Under the pieces are notes generated by a model. The model was not told the DNA's origin. It saw nothing but the letters and a program-made list of their open reading frames with translations, and made no database searches. A stretch of DNA of 9,177 nt from Bacteroidota bacterium. Lineage in GTDB: Bacteria > Bacteroidota > Bacteroidia > Bacteroidales > Prolixibacteraceae. Where the stretch lies: assembly GCA_023488865.1 (NCBI GenBank), contig JAMDDG010000093.1, positions 1 to 9,177 of the forward strand, given 5' to 3'. Below, in pieces: positions 1 through 7,053 of this stretch (its first letter is position 1; each line of letters starts with the position of its first letter). A program made the translations under genes and the position numbers.

Positions 1-122
1 ATTCCCAACGGATTTTGGAGATTTTCACACTTCAGGTCATAAACATTGAGGGACTCCCTTCCCGCAAATCCGGAAAGGAAGAAAAAAAATACAAAACAAG
101 CAGATACAAACGTTGACTTCAT
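1..122 (-). CDS. 5' end of a secreted GH78-like alpha-L-rhamnosidase (cut by window edge)
   Basis: The minus-strand frame starting with ATG at 120-122 stays open to the window edge, giving 39 full codons plus two bases. The protein starts with Lys2, a run of hydrophobic residues (about 5-18, rich in Phe) and a GFA site near residue 19, which is a good type I signal peptide. The mature part reads SLNVYDLKCENLQNPLG followed by Ile or Met. This matches the opening of bacterial alpha-L-rhamnosidases of family GH78, which typically run L-x-C-E-x-x-x-N-P-L-G-I-D before a PRLSW motif. Such enzymes release terminal L-rhamnose from glycans and glycosides. Placement just downstream of susD on the same strand fits an enzyme of the same utilisation locus, acting in the periplasm or at the surface. 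The catalytic domain is outside the window, so the family call rests on about 15 residues. Another exo-glycosidase with a similar N-terminal beta domain is possible. Confidence 0.65.
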   Translation of the reverse strand, partial: MKSTFVSACFVFFFFLSGFAGRESLNVYDLKCENLQNPLG

Positions 123-145
123 AAAATTTAGTTAGATTAATTTTT

Positions 146-311
146 AAGTTTGAGTCCACTCCGATAAGTCTTTTTCTGCCACAAAGACACCAATGACACG
201 AAGATTCACTAAGAATCATAGTGCTGATATTTAAATCTTTGTGAAACCTTGGTGACTTTGTGACTTAGTGGCATTCTTTATTTTTTGGCTTTTCGGAGTG
301 GACACAAGTTT
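146..311. repeat. Palindromic intergenic element with nested CAC-N-AAG repeats (MITE-like)
   Basis: The outer arms are 146-168 and 289-311. They match in inverted orientation at 19 of 23 positions, including a perfect 11-bp core (GTCCACTCCGA at 154-164 against TCGGAGTGGAC at 293-303). Inside lies a second pair of inverted arms, 178-216 and 235-272. Each is built of four CAC-N-AAG-like heptamers spaced by one to four bases: CACAAAG, CACCAAT, CACGAAG, CACTAAG on the left, and on the complement of the right arm CACTAAG, CACAAAG, CACCAAG, CACAAAG. The centre (217-234) is AT-rich. There is no ORF of note inside, and I saw no second copy in this window. The architecture is that of a small non-autonomous palindromic repeat, and in RNA it could fold into one long hairpin between the susD and rhamnosidase-like coding regions. 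Transposition and any function are inference. Confidence 0.7.
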
Positions 312-342
312 ATAAAGTAAACTTTTGTTTTCATTATCATTA

Positions 343-384
343 AGTAACCATCCACTATCTTTCTTTCTATAATGACTGGTTACT
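343..384 (-). other. Inverted repeat just after the susD stop (possible 3' hairpin)
   Basis: AGTAACCA (343-350) and TGGTTACT (377-384) are perfect 8-bp inverted arms separated by 26 bases, beginning about 22 bases past the susD stop. On the minus strand the hairpin is followed by TTAATGATAATG rather than a T run, so it is not a convincing intrinsic terminator. It could mark an mRNA 3' end or a processing barrier that lowers expression of the downstream gene relative to susCD. It may also be chance in AT-rich DNA. Confidence 0.3.
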
Positions 385-406
385 GTAGATTAATTATGAT
401 ACTTCT

Positions 407-2185
407 TTAATACCCCGGATTCTGTACCAATTTAGAATTCTTATTTATTTCATTCCTGGCAATCGGGAAGAAATATGCTTTATCATCCCAGCTTCCGGTC
501 ATGATTTGTACAGGTTCAATTGTCGGAATTGTAGCAGTTGTATGATCGGGGTTAAGTTTATAAGTAATGGTAACCCCATGCATGTTATGATAGGCTTCTG
601 GGCCTATTAACCAACGACGGACATCAAAAAAGCGTTGATCCTCAAGTACCAACTCCACACGCCTTTCATTACGATAACGTGCTTTTAATGCCTCACCGGA
701 TTCCGTAATATCAGGCATTCCTGCTCTTTTCCTGATCATGTTCAAATATTTACGGGCTGTAGCATCTTCGCCTAATTCTATACATGCTTCAGCATAATTG
801 AGCAGTATTTCCCCATACCGGAAGTAACGCCAGGTTAAATCCGCATTACTTTGCCATACAGGGGATACCTCAATTGCCGTATTCAAATATTTCCGACAAC
901 CTGTACCGGTAATATTACTGTTCCAGGAATTGACAGGACTATTTCTGGTATCTAATCCATATATTTTTACCATTGAATTGGTTGCATTATCCCATGTTTC
1001 CCATTTTCCAGCCTGCATGACACCTATTGGGTCAATATCAGTTAAATCGGCAGTACGTGGTCTCAATTTTGCCCCTTCATAGATAACAGTACCATAAAAA
1101 CGTGGATCCCGGTTTTTATAAGGTTCTAAATTTTGTTCCGGATTACTTCTGGAAAAAATTGTCCCATCAGCCATTTCATAACTATCTACCATCTCGCTGG
1201 TAAGGCCATTTATTCCATTACCATACCAACCATTTGGGTAGAGAGCAAACAGACCAACCCCCTTATTGGCGCTTAGTGAAAAAAAGCGAACGAAAATATC
1301 CTCACTGGTTTGTGGTAAAACAAAGAGGTCAATATAATTTTTTGTGGCTTCCTCGCCTGAGGCAGGTTCAGGTTTATACAAACTGTATATGCCTAAGTCT
1401 ATTACGGCCTTTGCTGCATCCCTGGCGGCTTTCCAACGCTCTTTCCGGTCGCCACCAACATAACCGAGAAGTTCAGGTTTAGCGAAACTTGAAAATTTGG
1501 TTGTATTGTGCAAATCACTGGCTGCATAAAGTAAAACTCTCGATTTAAGGGCCAAAGCTGCCCCTTTTGTTGCCCGGCCAACGGCAGCACCTGTATTAAC
1601 AACAGGTAATAAACCTGTTGCAATATCACATTCATCAGTAATAAATTTCACACAATCTGCATAGCTATCACGGGCAGAGGTAAAGTCATCAGTTAAGGTA
1701 TAACCTTTTTTAATTAAAGGGACTCCACCATAATAACTGATTAGCATGTAATAATTCCATGCTCTTAAAAATGTAACTTCACCCTTCAATCTGTCCTTTA
1801 TTGTCTTGCCATCAATTAAAGCAGTAGTGGACGGAAGCTTATCTATATTTTCCAAAAATATATTACAGTCCCTGATGCTTCTGTATCTTCCGTTCCAGTC
1901 GCCCCACCAGGCGTTATCAGGCGTAATCAGCATATTATTACAATTAAAATCATCTGCGTCAGAACGATTACGCGACTCATCTACACGATTTGAAGTCATA
2001 TTCCATCCCCAGGGAATATTGTTGTAAATATTATTAACATACGCTGATGCCAATGCAGGATCTGACCAAACGTCTTGTTCTGGAAATTGCGTTAATGGTT
2101 TTGTATCGAGAACACTCTGATCGCATGATGATATTAGAATGAAAGCAAATACAGAAACTATATATAAAATTGATAAATTTTTCAT
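407..2185 (-). CDS. susD: SusD/RagB-family surface glycan-binding lipoprotein
   Basis: This 592-residue outer-membrane lipoprotein should sit as a lid on the SusC barrel and bind oligosaccharide for import. A hydrophobic leader ends in a lipobox with Cys21 (ISSC, 18-21), so the mature protein is lipid-anchored. The usual SusD landmarks follow: LDTKPLTQFPEQDVW near 26-40, the conserved helical segment GEVTFLRAW then YYGGVPLI (135-158), the helical segment YGEILLNYAEACIELGE (457-473), the signature NERRVEL then QRFFDVRRW (506-525), and a typical C-terminus FFPIARNEINKN ending in QNPGY. The length is usual for the family. The start is the only one giving the lipoprotein leader, and it lies 11 bp after the susC stop, so the two genes are surely co-transcribed and probably translationally coupled. 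Ligand specificity cannot be read from the sequence; the symbol is a family label, not a claim for starch. Confidence 0.96.
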   Translation of the reverse strand: MKNLSILYIVSVFAFILISSCDQSVLDTKPLTQFPEQDVWSDPALASAYVNNIYNNIPWGWNMTSNRVDESRNRSDADDFNCNNMLITPDNAWWGDWNGRYRSIRDCNIFLENIDKLPSTTALIDGKTIKDRLKGEVTFLRAWNYYMLISYYGGVPLIKKGYTLTDDFTSARDSYADCVKFITDECDIATGLLPVVNTGAAVGRATKGAALALKSRVLLYAASDLHNTTKFSSFAKPELLGYVGGDRKERWKAARDAAKAVIDLGIYSLYKPEPASGEEATKNYIDLFVLPQTSEDIFVRFFSLSANKGVGLFALYPNGWYGNGINGLTSEMVDSYEMADGTIFSRSNPEQNLEPYKNRDPRFYGTVIYEGAKLRPRTADLTDIDPIGVMQAGKWETWDNATNSMVKIYGLDTRNSPVNSWNSNITGTGCRKYLNTAIEVSPVWQSNADLTWRYFRYGEILLNYAEACIELGEDATARKYLNMIRKRAGMPDITESGEALKARYRNERRVELVLEDQRFFDVRRWLIGPEAYHNMHGVTITYKLNPDHTTATIPTIEPVQIMTGSWDDKAYFFPIARNEINKNSKLVQNPGY

Positions 2186-2196
2186 ATCCCTATAAT

Positions 2197-5100
2197 TTAG
2201 AAAGTTACTGTTAACCCGATATTCACTGTTTTATTTAAAGGATAAACCTCGCTGTTTACCCAAATAGAGCTAGAAGCATTGTCGGGTGATTCAGGGTCAA
2301 AATCCTTCATTTTCGTAAAAGTTAAAAGGTTTTGTCCGCTGGCATAAACCCGGAGGGTCTCTGCGCCTATCTTTTTAACAAAAGCAGAAGGCACGTTATA
2401 ACCGATTTCAATATTCTTAAGCCTTAAATAATCGCTGCTTCTTACCCAATACGTGTTATTCGGTTCTCCGTCAGTCATCCAATATTCTAAATTGCGGTTC
2501 CACGTCCTTGGATGCGTTGTACTTGGGTTATCAACTGTCCAACGATCTTTAATATCATTCACCAGGAAATTTCCAGCCTCACCCGAGAACGTTCGGTAAG
2601 ACCTTTCAGCTCCGGCAGCTCCCTGAAAAAGAATAGTCGTGTAAAAATTCTTATACTCTAAATCAATATTAAAGCCTCCGGTAAATGTCGGTATAGTCGT
2701 TTTTTTGCTCCTAACCCGATCCAATCCGTCTATTTTACCATCTTTATTTACATCTTCAAATATGATATCCCCCGGACGGGCATTCTTCCAATGAGGGTAG
2801 GCATCCACTGCTGCCTGATCTTTAAATACCCCTATAGCCTGATAGTATAATCTGGCATCCATAGGATTACCTGTTGATTTCTGATATTCAGGAATACCAG
2901 GTGTTTCGTCCCAGAATTTGATGTGGTTTTTAGAAAAGGCGCCATTCGCAGATACCTGGTATTTAAAATCTCCCAGATTATTTTTATACCCCAACTGAAA
3001 TTCAAAGCCCTTATTGACAACTTCTCCAATATTTTCTCGTGGCAGGCTAAGCCCTGTGGAAGCGGGGACTGAAGCATTTCTCCACCATAAAATATTGGTA
3101 CGCAGATTATAAAAATAGTCTGCACTCATACTAATTTTACCATTCAGCAATTGAGCATCTAACCCAATATTCGATTGATTGGCCACTTCCCAAGTAACAT
3201 TAGTATTAGGAATACGTAACGCCGCCAAAGTCTTTTCTGAGACACTCTGATTAAAAATATAAGTGCTATTATAACCATAAGTTGTCATATATTGATAGGC
3301 TTCTATACGGTCATTACCTGTTTTTCCCCACGATCCTCTGATTTTCATGTCATTAATAAAAGAGACTTTTTCTTTCCAGAAGCCTTCATCAGAAATCCGC
3401 CATCCTAAAGAAATACCAGGGAAAAATCCAAACCTTTTCCCTTTCGGAAATATATAAGATCCATCTTCCCTCCAAACAAATTCTGCGAGGTACTTGGAAT
3501 CAAATGCATAGTTTACCCTTCCAAAATAATTTAACCGGGCATAATCACTACCAGATCCGCCATTATTTTTTTGTGCATCACCACCTGCAAACATCTGGTC
3601 AAGAGATTCAGATGAGAAGAACCTCCTGTAAGCCCAGAAATCCATTGATTTTCCCACAATACGCTCCGCACCGACGAGAACTTTGACATCATGTCTGCTA
3701 GCAAAGGTCCGTTCATAATTGATCAGGCCATTAAGGGTTGTTCTGCCGGCATCACTCATCCACTGTTGCAGCCTGGGATCTGTAAATCCTTTTTTTGCTG
3801 CGACAAGAACCGGCTCGTTATTAGCGTCTAATGTTGTTCCATCCCAGTTATAAAGATACCAGGGCTTTTGCCAGCGTTTACGATTAAAAAAGGTCTTATC
3901 GATTGAAGCATTCCCGGTTATTGATAAACCTTTTACCCAGGGTATATTGATAACCAATTTCATATTGCTTTCCATAACATAGGTTTTTCGCTTATCATAG
4001 CCGGTTGCATCAGTAACTATTACGGTAGGATTAGCTCCATATTCCACATCAGGACCTGGCAAGCCGTTATACCATCTTGCAGGCAAAAAAGGATATGCTC
4101 TGTTCATCGCCCAGAAAATGTTGAGGGCTCCTTCTCCACCTCCAGCACCAACTCCTGAGTAGTTTCTGTTTTCCTGGCGTCCGGTCAAATCAAAACTTAA
4201 ACGGATATTATCTGAAATCTTTGCATCCAAATTGCTGCGAAAATCTGCCTGGGAATAATTTGTTGCACTATTCCGGTACATCCCATCCTGAAAATTAGAT
4301 CCAATAGAAACAAAATATTTTATTCTTTCAGCTCCTCCGGATAATGATAAATTTCCATAACGCTGTGGTGACGAAGGCTTAATTGTTTCTTTAAACCAAT
4401 CGGTATTTGGATGCCCCCAGGGATCGGAGCCATCTTTAAATTTTTGGATATCTTCTGCTGTAAATCTTGCTGGCCGACCTGCATAAGATTTAATTTCATT
4501 GAGCAATGTTGCATAAGTAGCTGCATCAGCCATTTTGGGGAGAACAGTAGGTTGATTCCATCCCTGACTTAAGGAAAGCTGAATTGTAGGCTTACCTGAT
4601 TCACCACGTTTCGTAGTAACCAAAATAACCCCATTGGCGGCCTGGGCCCCGTAAATAGCGGCAGATGCATCTTTAAGCACACTAACAGATTCAATGGTTG
4701 CCGGATCCAGACGATCCAAACTTCTGTTTGCAATACCATCAACGACAATAAGCGGAGAATTATCCCCAAGCGTATTTGCGCCGCGAATTCTAAGTGTAGA
4801 TCCATCATTTCCGGGCTCACCTGTCCTTGAAATTACAACAAGACCCGGTAATTGACCCGCTAATGCATTTGAAAAATTGGTTGAGGTTGATTTCTGAAGT
4901 TCCTCACCTTTAACAGCAGCTATTGAACCTGTCAATGATGCTTTCTTTTGAGTGCCATATCCGATGGCAACCACCTCTTCAATTCCGACTGTCTCTTCTT
5001 CGAGTGTAATATTAATAGTTGACTTTCCTCCAATAGTAATTTCCTGGCTTTTCATCCCCACAAACGAGAATTGCAAGTTTGCATTCGCTGGAAGATTAGA

Positions 5101-5619
5101 AATTGAATAGTTTCCATTGGCATCGGTAATTACGCCAATCGTTGTTCCTTTTACAACAACAGTAACGCCTGGAAGTGATGCCCCGGATTTATCAGTCACT
5201 TTACCTGTAACTTTTTTGCCCTGCTGTTGTGTGGCATTTTCATCAGCCACATATTCTTTCGGCACAATCATAATCAATTTATCCTTAATGGAGTAGGATA
5301 GATTTTCGGGTCCCAAAATCTGATCAAGGATACTAAAAATCAGGGCGTCTTTGAATTCACCATTTACCTCCTTCGAATCTTTGATCAAATCATTTTTATA
5401 GAAAATCGAAAACTCAGAGTTCGCTTCAATCTTACTAAATGCGCTTTCAAGCCTTTCGTTTTCAAACTTTAAATTTAGTCTCGTTTCCTGCGAGTACGAT
5501 TTGGCTGAAACCTGAAAAAGCGCTATAAAAAACAACAAGGTAGTTAGTTTCATAATGAGCAGCATTTTTTTGAGTACAGGCCATCTGCGATGACTTTGCA
5601 TCGGATCATTTCTTTTCAT
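2197..5619 (-). CDS. susC: SusC/RagA-family TonB-dependent transporter with STN signalling domain
   Basis: This intact 1140-residue protein imports glycan fragments across the outer membrane using TonB energy. Domains in order are a signal peptide (about 18-44, hydrophobic core MKLTTLLFFIALFQVSA), an STN domain (about 45-120), a carboxypeptidase-regulatory-like beta domain (about 136-210, with LPGVTVVVKGTT and TDANGNYSI), a TonB-box region around EEVVAIGYG (214-222), a plug (about 225-338, with LRIRGANTLGDNSPLIVVDGI, the SusC signature), and the barrel, ending in VNIGLTVTF with the terminal Phe expected for barrel assembly. An Asp-rich loop DVNKDGKIDGLD (956-967) is typical of the family. The STN domain marks transporters that signal to a FecR anti-sigma factor, which is encoded next upstream. 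An in-frame TAA six codons before the first ATG bounds the start, but Met7, Met19 or Met23 could also serve. The substrate is not readable; rhamnose-containing glycan is inferred from the edge gene. Confidence 0.97.
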   Translation of the reverse strand: MKRNDPMQSHRRWPVLKKMLLIMKLTTLLFFIALFQVSAKSYSQETRLNLKFENERLESAFSKIEANSEFSIFYKNDLIKDSKEVNGEFKDALIFSILDQILGPENLSYSIKDKLIMIVPKEYVADENATQQQGKKVTGKVTDKSGASLPGVTVVVKGTTIGVITDANGNYSISNLPANANLQFSFVGMKSQEITIGGKSTINITLEEETVGIEEVVAIGYGTQKKASLTGSIAAVKGEELQKSTSTNFSNALAGQLPGLVVISRTGEPGNDGSTLRIRGANTLGDNSPLIVVDGIANRSLDRLDPATIESVSVLKDASAAIYGAQAANGVILVTTKRGESGKPTIQLSLSQGWNQPTVLPKMADAATYATLLNEIKSYAGRPARFTAEDIQKFKDGSDPWGHPNTDWFKETIKPSSPQRYGNLSLSGGAERIKYFVSIGSNFQDGMYRNSATNYSQADFRSNLDAKISDNIRLSFDLTGRQENRNYSGVGAGGGEGALNIFWAMNRAYPFLPARWYNGLPGPDVEYGANPTVIVTDATGYDKRKTYVMESNMKLVINIPWVKGLSITGNASIDKTFFNRKRWQKPWYLYNWDGTTLDANNEPVLVAAKKGFTDPRLQQWMSDAGRTTLNGLINYERTFASRHDVKVLVGAERIVGKSMDFWAYRRFFSSESLDQMFAGGDAQKNNGGSGSDYARLNYFGRVNYAFDSKYLAEFVWREDGSYIFPKGKRFGFFPGISLGWRISDEGFWKEKVSFINDMKIRGSWGKTGNDRIEAYQYMTTYGYNSTYIFNQSVSEKTLAALRIPNTNVTWEVANQSNIGLDAQLLNGKISMSADYFYNLRTNILWWRNASVPASTGLSLPRENIGEVVNKGFEFQLGYKNNLGDFKYQVSANGAFSKNHIKFWDETPGIPEYQKSTGNPMDARLYYQAIGVFKDQAAVDAYPHWKNARPGDIIFEDVNKDGKIDGLDRVRSKKTTIPTFTGGFNIDLEYKNFYTTILFQGAAGAERSYRTFSGEAGNFLVNDIKDRWTVDNPSTTHPRTWNRNLEYWMTDGEPNNTYWVRSSDYLRLKNIEIGYNVPSAFVKKIGAETLRVYASGQNLLTFTKMKDFDPESPDNASSSIWVNSEVYPLNKTVNIGLTVTF

Positions 5620-5626
5620 ACTTTTA
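5595..5626 (+). promoter_or_regulatory. Candidate plus-strand promoter at the susC start (antisense)
   Basis: TTTG (5595-5598), a 20-bp spacer and TACTTTTA (5619-5626) resemble the Bacteroidota -33 TTTG / -7 TAnnTTTG promoter, with one mismatch at the last base. It points away from susC, on the antisense strand, toward the terminator-like hairpin at 5661-5699. Transcription would start near 5632 and give an RNA of about 65-70 nt. Such weak AT-rich matches are common by chance. Confidence 0.25.
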
Positions 5627-5660
5627 CGTCGATTTTAATGAATATTAATTTCCATCTAAT

Positions 5661-5699
5661 GACGTCAGGTGAGTTGCCGCTCAGCTGGCGTCTTTTTTT
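5661..5699 (+). terminator. Terminator-like hairpin plus T7, antisense to the susC leader
   Basis: GACGTCAGGTGAG (5661-5673) pairs with CTCAGCTGGCGTC (5680-5692) at 12 of 13 positions, counting one G-U and one internal mismatch, around a 6-base loop, and seven T residues follow (5693-5699). Read on the plus strand this is a textbook intrinsic terminator shape, yet no plus-strand gene precedes it. On the minus strand the same hairpin would lie in the susC 5' leader after an A run, where it could act as an RNA structure affecting translation. It stands out from its AT-rich surroundings. Confidence 0.5.
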
Positions 5700-5766
5700 A
5701 TCATTGTATTTGATTATTAAAATTTATTGGTCGGAATTTAATCCTGGTTAGCACAAAAGTCATTCC

Positions 5767-5796
5767 ATTACGGTTGATTTCATTTTAATCCGTAAT
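5767..5796. promoter_or_regulatory. Dyad ATTACGG-N16-CCGTAAT upstream of susC
   Basis: Perfect 7-bp inverted arms at 5767-5773 and 5790-5796 are spaced 23 bp from arm start to arm start, about two helical turns, so both half-sites would face the same side of the DNA. It lies about 150 bp upstream of the susC ATG. It could be the operator of a dimeric regulator or a transcript hairpin; no regulator other than the sigma/FecR pair is encoded here. Confidence 0.3.
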
Positions 5797-5856
5797 TTCA
5801 ATAGTTTGTTAGTCGCCCCTACGGGGAATTTTTTTCAATATTCAATGATCTGTATT

Positions 5857-5915
5857 CTATGGGGATCTTATTATCCCATACACACCAATGCTGGGCCTCA
5901 TTTTTTCCCTCCTTT
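5857..5915 (-). other. 14-codon mini-ORF with strong Shine-Dalgarno (possible leader peptide)
   Basis: On the minus strand, AAAGGAGGG (5907-5915) sits five A residues before an ATG (5899-5901) that opens the 14-codon frame MRPSIGVYGIIRSP, ending in TAG at 5857-5859. It begins 36 bp after the fecR stop. The other genes in the window show no such Shine-Dalgarno, and Bacteroidota generally rely little on it, so a near-perfect one is noticeable. A small dyad (TATGGG 5858-5863, CCCATA 5875-5880) lies within the frame. It could be a leader peptide, a ribosome-binding control element or coincidence. I do not recognise the peptide. Confidence 0.25.
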
Positions 5916-5937
5916 CTTTGGTTTAGTAATCCATCAA

Positions 5938-6951
5938 TTAGTTTGTTTCTACATTTTGAATTGCTTTTCTATTTAGTACTGTAATTTTGATTTGCCTCAA
6001 ATCAGTTTTTTTGTACGAAATTGGGGTATACACCTTTATCGCATCCAGCACTTGCCAGATGGTTTCCTCGTTTTTAAATGTTCCCGTGAAATTAATTTCC
6101 TTGCCGGTGTTGTTTTCGAGGGTAATATCTATATCATACCAGTTCTCGAGCCGTTTTATTAGTTCCGACAATGGAATATTTTTGAAACTAAATTTATTTT
6201 CGACCCAACCGGATGCTTGATAAGGATCAACATCAACAACCTCACTTTTATGATCCTTCAGGATCATCGCCTGTCCGGGCTTCAAAACATGTACGGCATT
6301 TTCGGTATGAACATTTACTTTTCCGCTTAGCAGCGTGATTTCTTCTCTTCCAAACTCATTATAGGCCATAATATTAAAGGTCGTGCCCAAAACTTCTACC
6401 TCACATTCATCGGTCTTTACTACAAACGGGGCCTTTTCATTTCGGGCTACCTTAAAAAAGGCTTCTCCCTTTAACCCAACCTGCCTGCGATTTGATGAAA
6501 ACGAGTTGTAAACCAATCTTGAATTGGCATTCAACCACACTTCCGAACCATCGGGCAATTTTACAAGTGATTTTTCACCACGCGGAGTTTCAAAAACAAG
6601 TTGTTCCGATAAGGTTTTGCTTTTAGGAGTCAGATAAGTAAAGGTACTTCCTAAAAGAAGTCCGAAAATCAGAATAGCAGCAACGGACGCCACCTGAACC
6701 CAAAGTCTTCGGAGAACAGGTATTTGTGCCGAAATAGTTTTCTGTGAATTGATATGATAATTAAGCCGATTTAAATTTTGGTATCCCAGTTCATCTAATT
6801 CGGGCTGTTGTTCCCAGTCGGCCTTTGCCTTTTTCAAATATTCGCGGTTGGCTATATCCTGAAGGAATTCTGTCAACAGTTCATATTCACTGTCAATTAA
6901 TTGTCCACGAAAATACCGGGAAATAATATCTTTAAATTTCTGATTGTCCAT
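5938..6951 (-). CDS. FecR-family transmembrane anti-sigma factor
   Basis: This 337-residue inner-membrane protein should hold the adjacent ECF sigma factor inactive until the STN domain of SusC signals substrate binding. Residues 1-80 form a cytoplasmic helical region (MDNQKFKDIISRYFRGQL opening) that would bind sigma. One membrane segment spans about 84-106 (VASVAAILIFGLLL). The periplasmic FecR domain covers about 118-213, with the hallmark run ETPRGEKSLVKLPDGSEVWLN (121-141), then LKGEAFFKVA (160-169) and FVVKT, EVEVLGTTFNI (176-194). The C-terminal DUF4974-like, STN-related region (about 253-325) contains FKNIPLSELIKRLENWYDIDI and the TGTFKNE motif. Length and architecture are usual for Bacteroidota. 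It lies 102 bp after the sigma gene on the same strand, a looser gap than usual for a coupled pair. Some homologues are cleaved to act as positive regulators; that is not visible here. Confidence 0.95.
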   Translation of the reverse strand: MDNQKFKDIISRYFRGQLIDSEYELLTEFLQDIANREYLKKAKADWEQQPELDELGYQNLNRLNYHINSQKTISAQIPVLRRLWVQVASVAAILIFGLLLGSTFTYLTPKSKTLSEQLVFETPRGEKSLVKLPDGSEVWLNANSRLVYNSFSSNRRQVGLKGEAFFKVARNEKAPFVVKTDECEVEVLGTTFNIMAYNEFGREEITLLSGKVNVHTENAVHVLKPGQAMILKDHKSEVVDVDPYQASGWVENKFSFKNIPLSELIKRLENWYDIDITLENNTGKEINFTGTFKNEETIWQVLDAIKVYTPISYKKTDLRQIKITVLNRKAIQNVETN

Positions 6952-6969
6952 TGATGTTATTTAGCTCTT

Positions 6970-6981
6970 GGTTATATAACC
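6970..6981. repeat. Perfect 12-bp palindrome in the sigma-fecR gap
   Basis: GGTTATATAACC is self-complementary and lies 18 bp upstream of the fecR ATG. A second small inverted repeat, TTTCAG (7021-7026) and CTGAAA (7031-7036) with a four-base loop, lies 40 bp further upstream. Neither is followed by a T run in the direction of transcription, so they are not terminators. They may be protein sites or mRNA structures between the two cistrons, or chance. Confidence 0.3.
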
Positions 6982-7053
6982 GAAAAATGCAGCGATTACC
7001 CATCATTGGATCAGATTTTTTTTCAGAAAACTGAAATTTCCATTAAAACAGAA

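Larger units (their letters stand above)
5620..5937. other. 318-bp regulatory gap between fecR and susC
   Basis: No normal-sized gene fits here. In susC transcription order it holds a strong Shine-Dalgarno and 14-codon mini-ORF (5857-5915), a TATGGG/CCCATA dyad inside that mini-ORF (5858-5880), an ATTACGG/CCGTAAT dyad (5767-5796), and a G+C-rich hairpin flanked by a T run on the plus strand (5661-5699), 41 bases before the susC ATG. The gap should contain the sigma-dependent susC promoter. I found no convincing housekeeping-type TTTG...TAnnTTTG pair on the minus strand, which is compatible with use of the locus's own ECF sigma factor, whose consensus I cannot assign. Confidence 0.6.

Noticed and set aside
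37..219. A 60-codon minus-strand frame with Cys-rich sequence.
   Set aside because: It overlaps the better frame starting at 122, which has a signal peptide and a GH78-like motif, and its upstream part reads through the palindromic repeat.
178..272. CRISPR-like array, because of the repeated CAC-N-AAG units.
   Set aside because: Units are seven bases with one- to four-base spacers and are arranged as an inverted pair; there are no 20-40-bp repeats or spacers and no cas genes.
1234..1482. Plus-strand open frame inside susD.
   Set aside because: Fully antisense to a well-recognised gene, with no family resemblance; the same holds for the other antisense or out-of-frame openings inside susD, susC, fecR and the glycosyltransferase.
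5816..5835. CCCC-TAC-GGGG followed by AA and T7 on the plus strand, terminator-like.
   Set aside because: The stem is only four base pairs with a three-base loop and there is no plus-strand gene; too weak to call, though it adds to the odd content of the fecR-susC gap.
7016..7036. T8 plus TTTCAG/CTGAAA hairpin as a terminator between the sigma factor and fecR.
   Set aside because: In the direction of transcription the hairpin is followed by A residues, not T, and the T run lies on the opposite strand before the stem.
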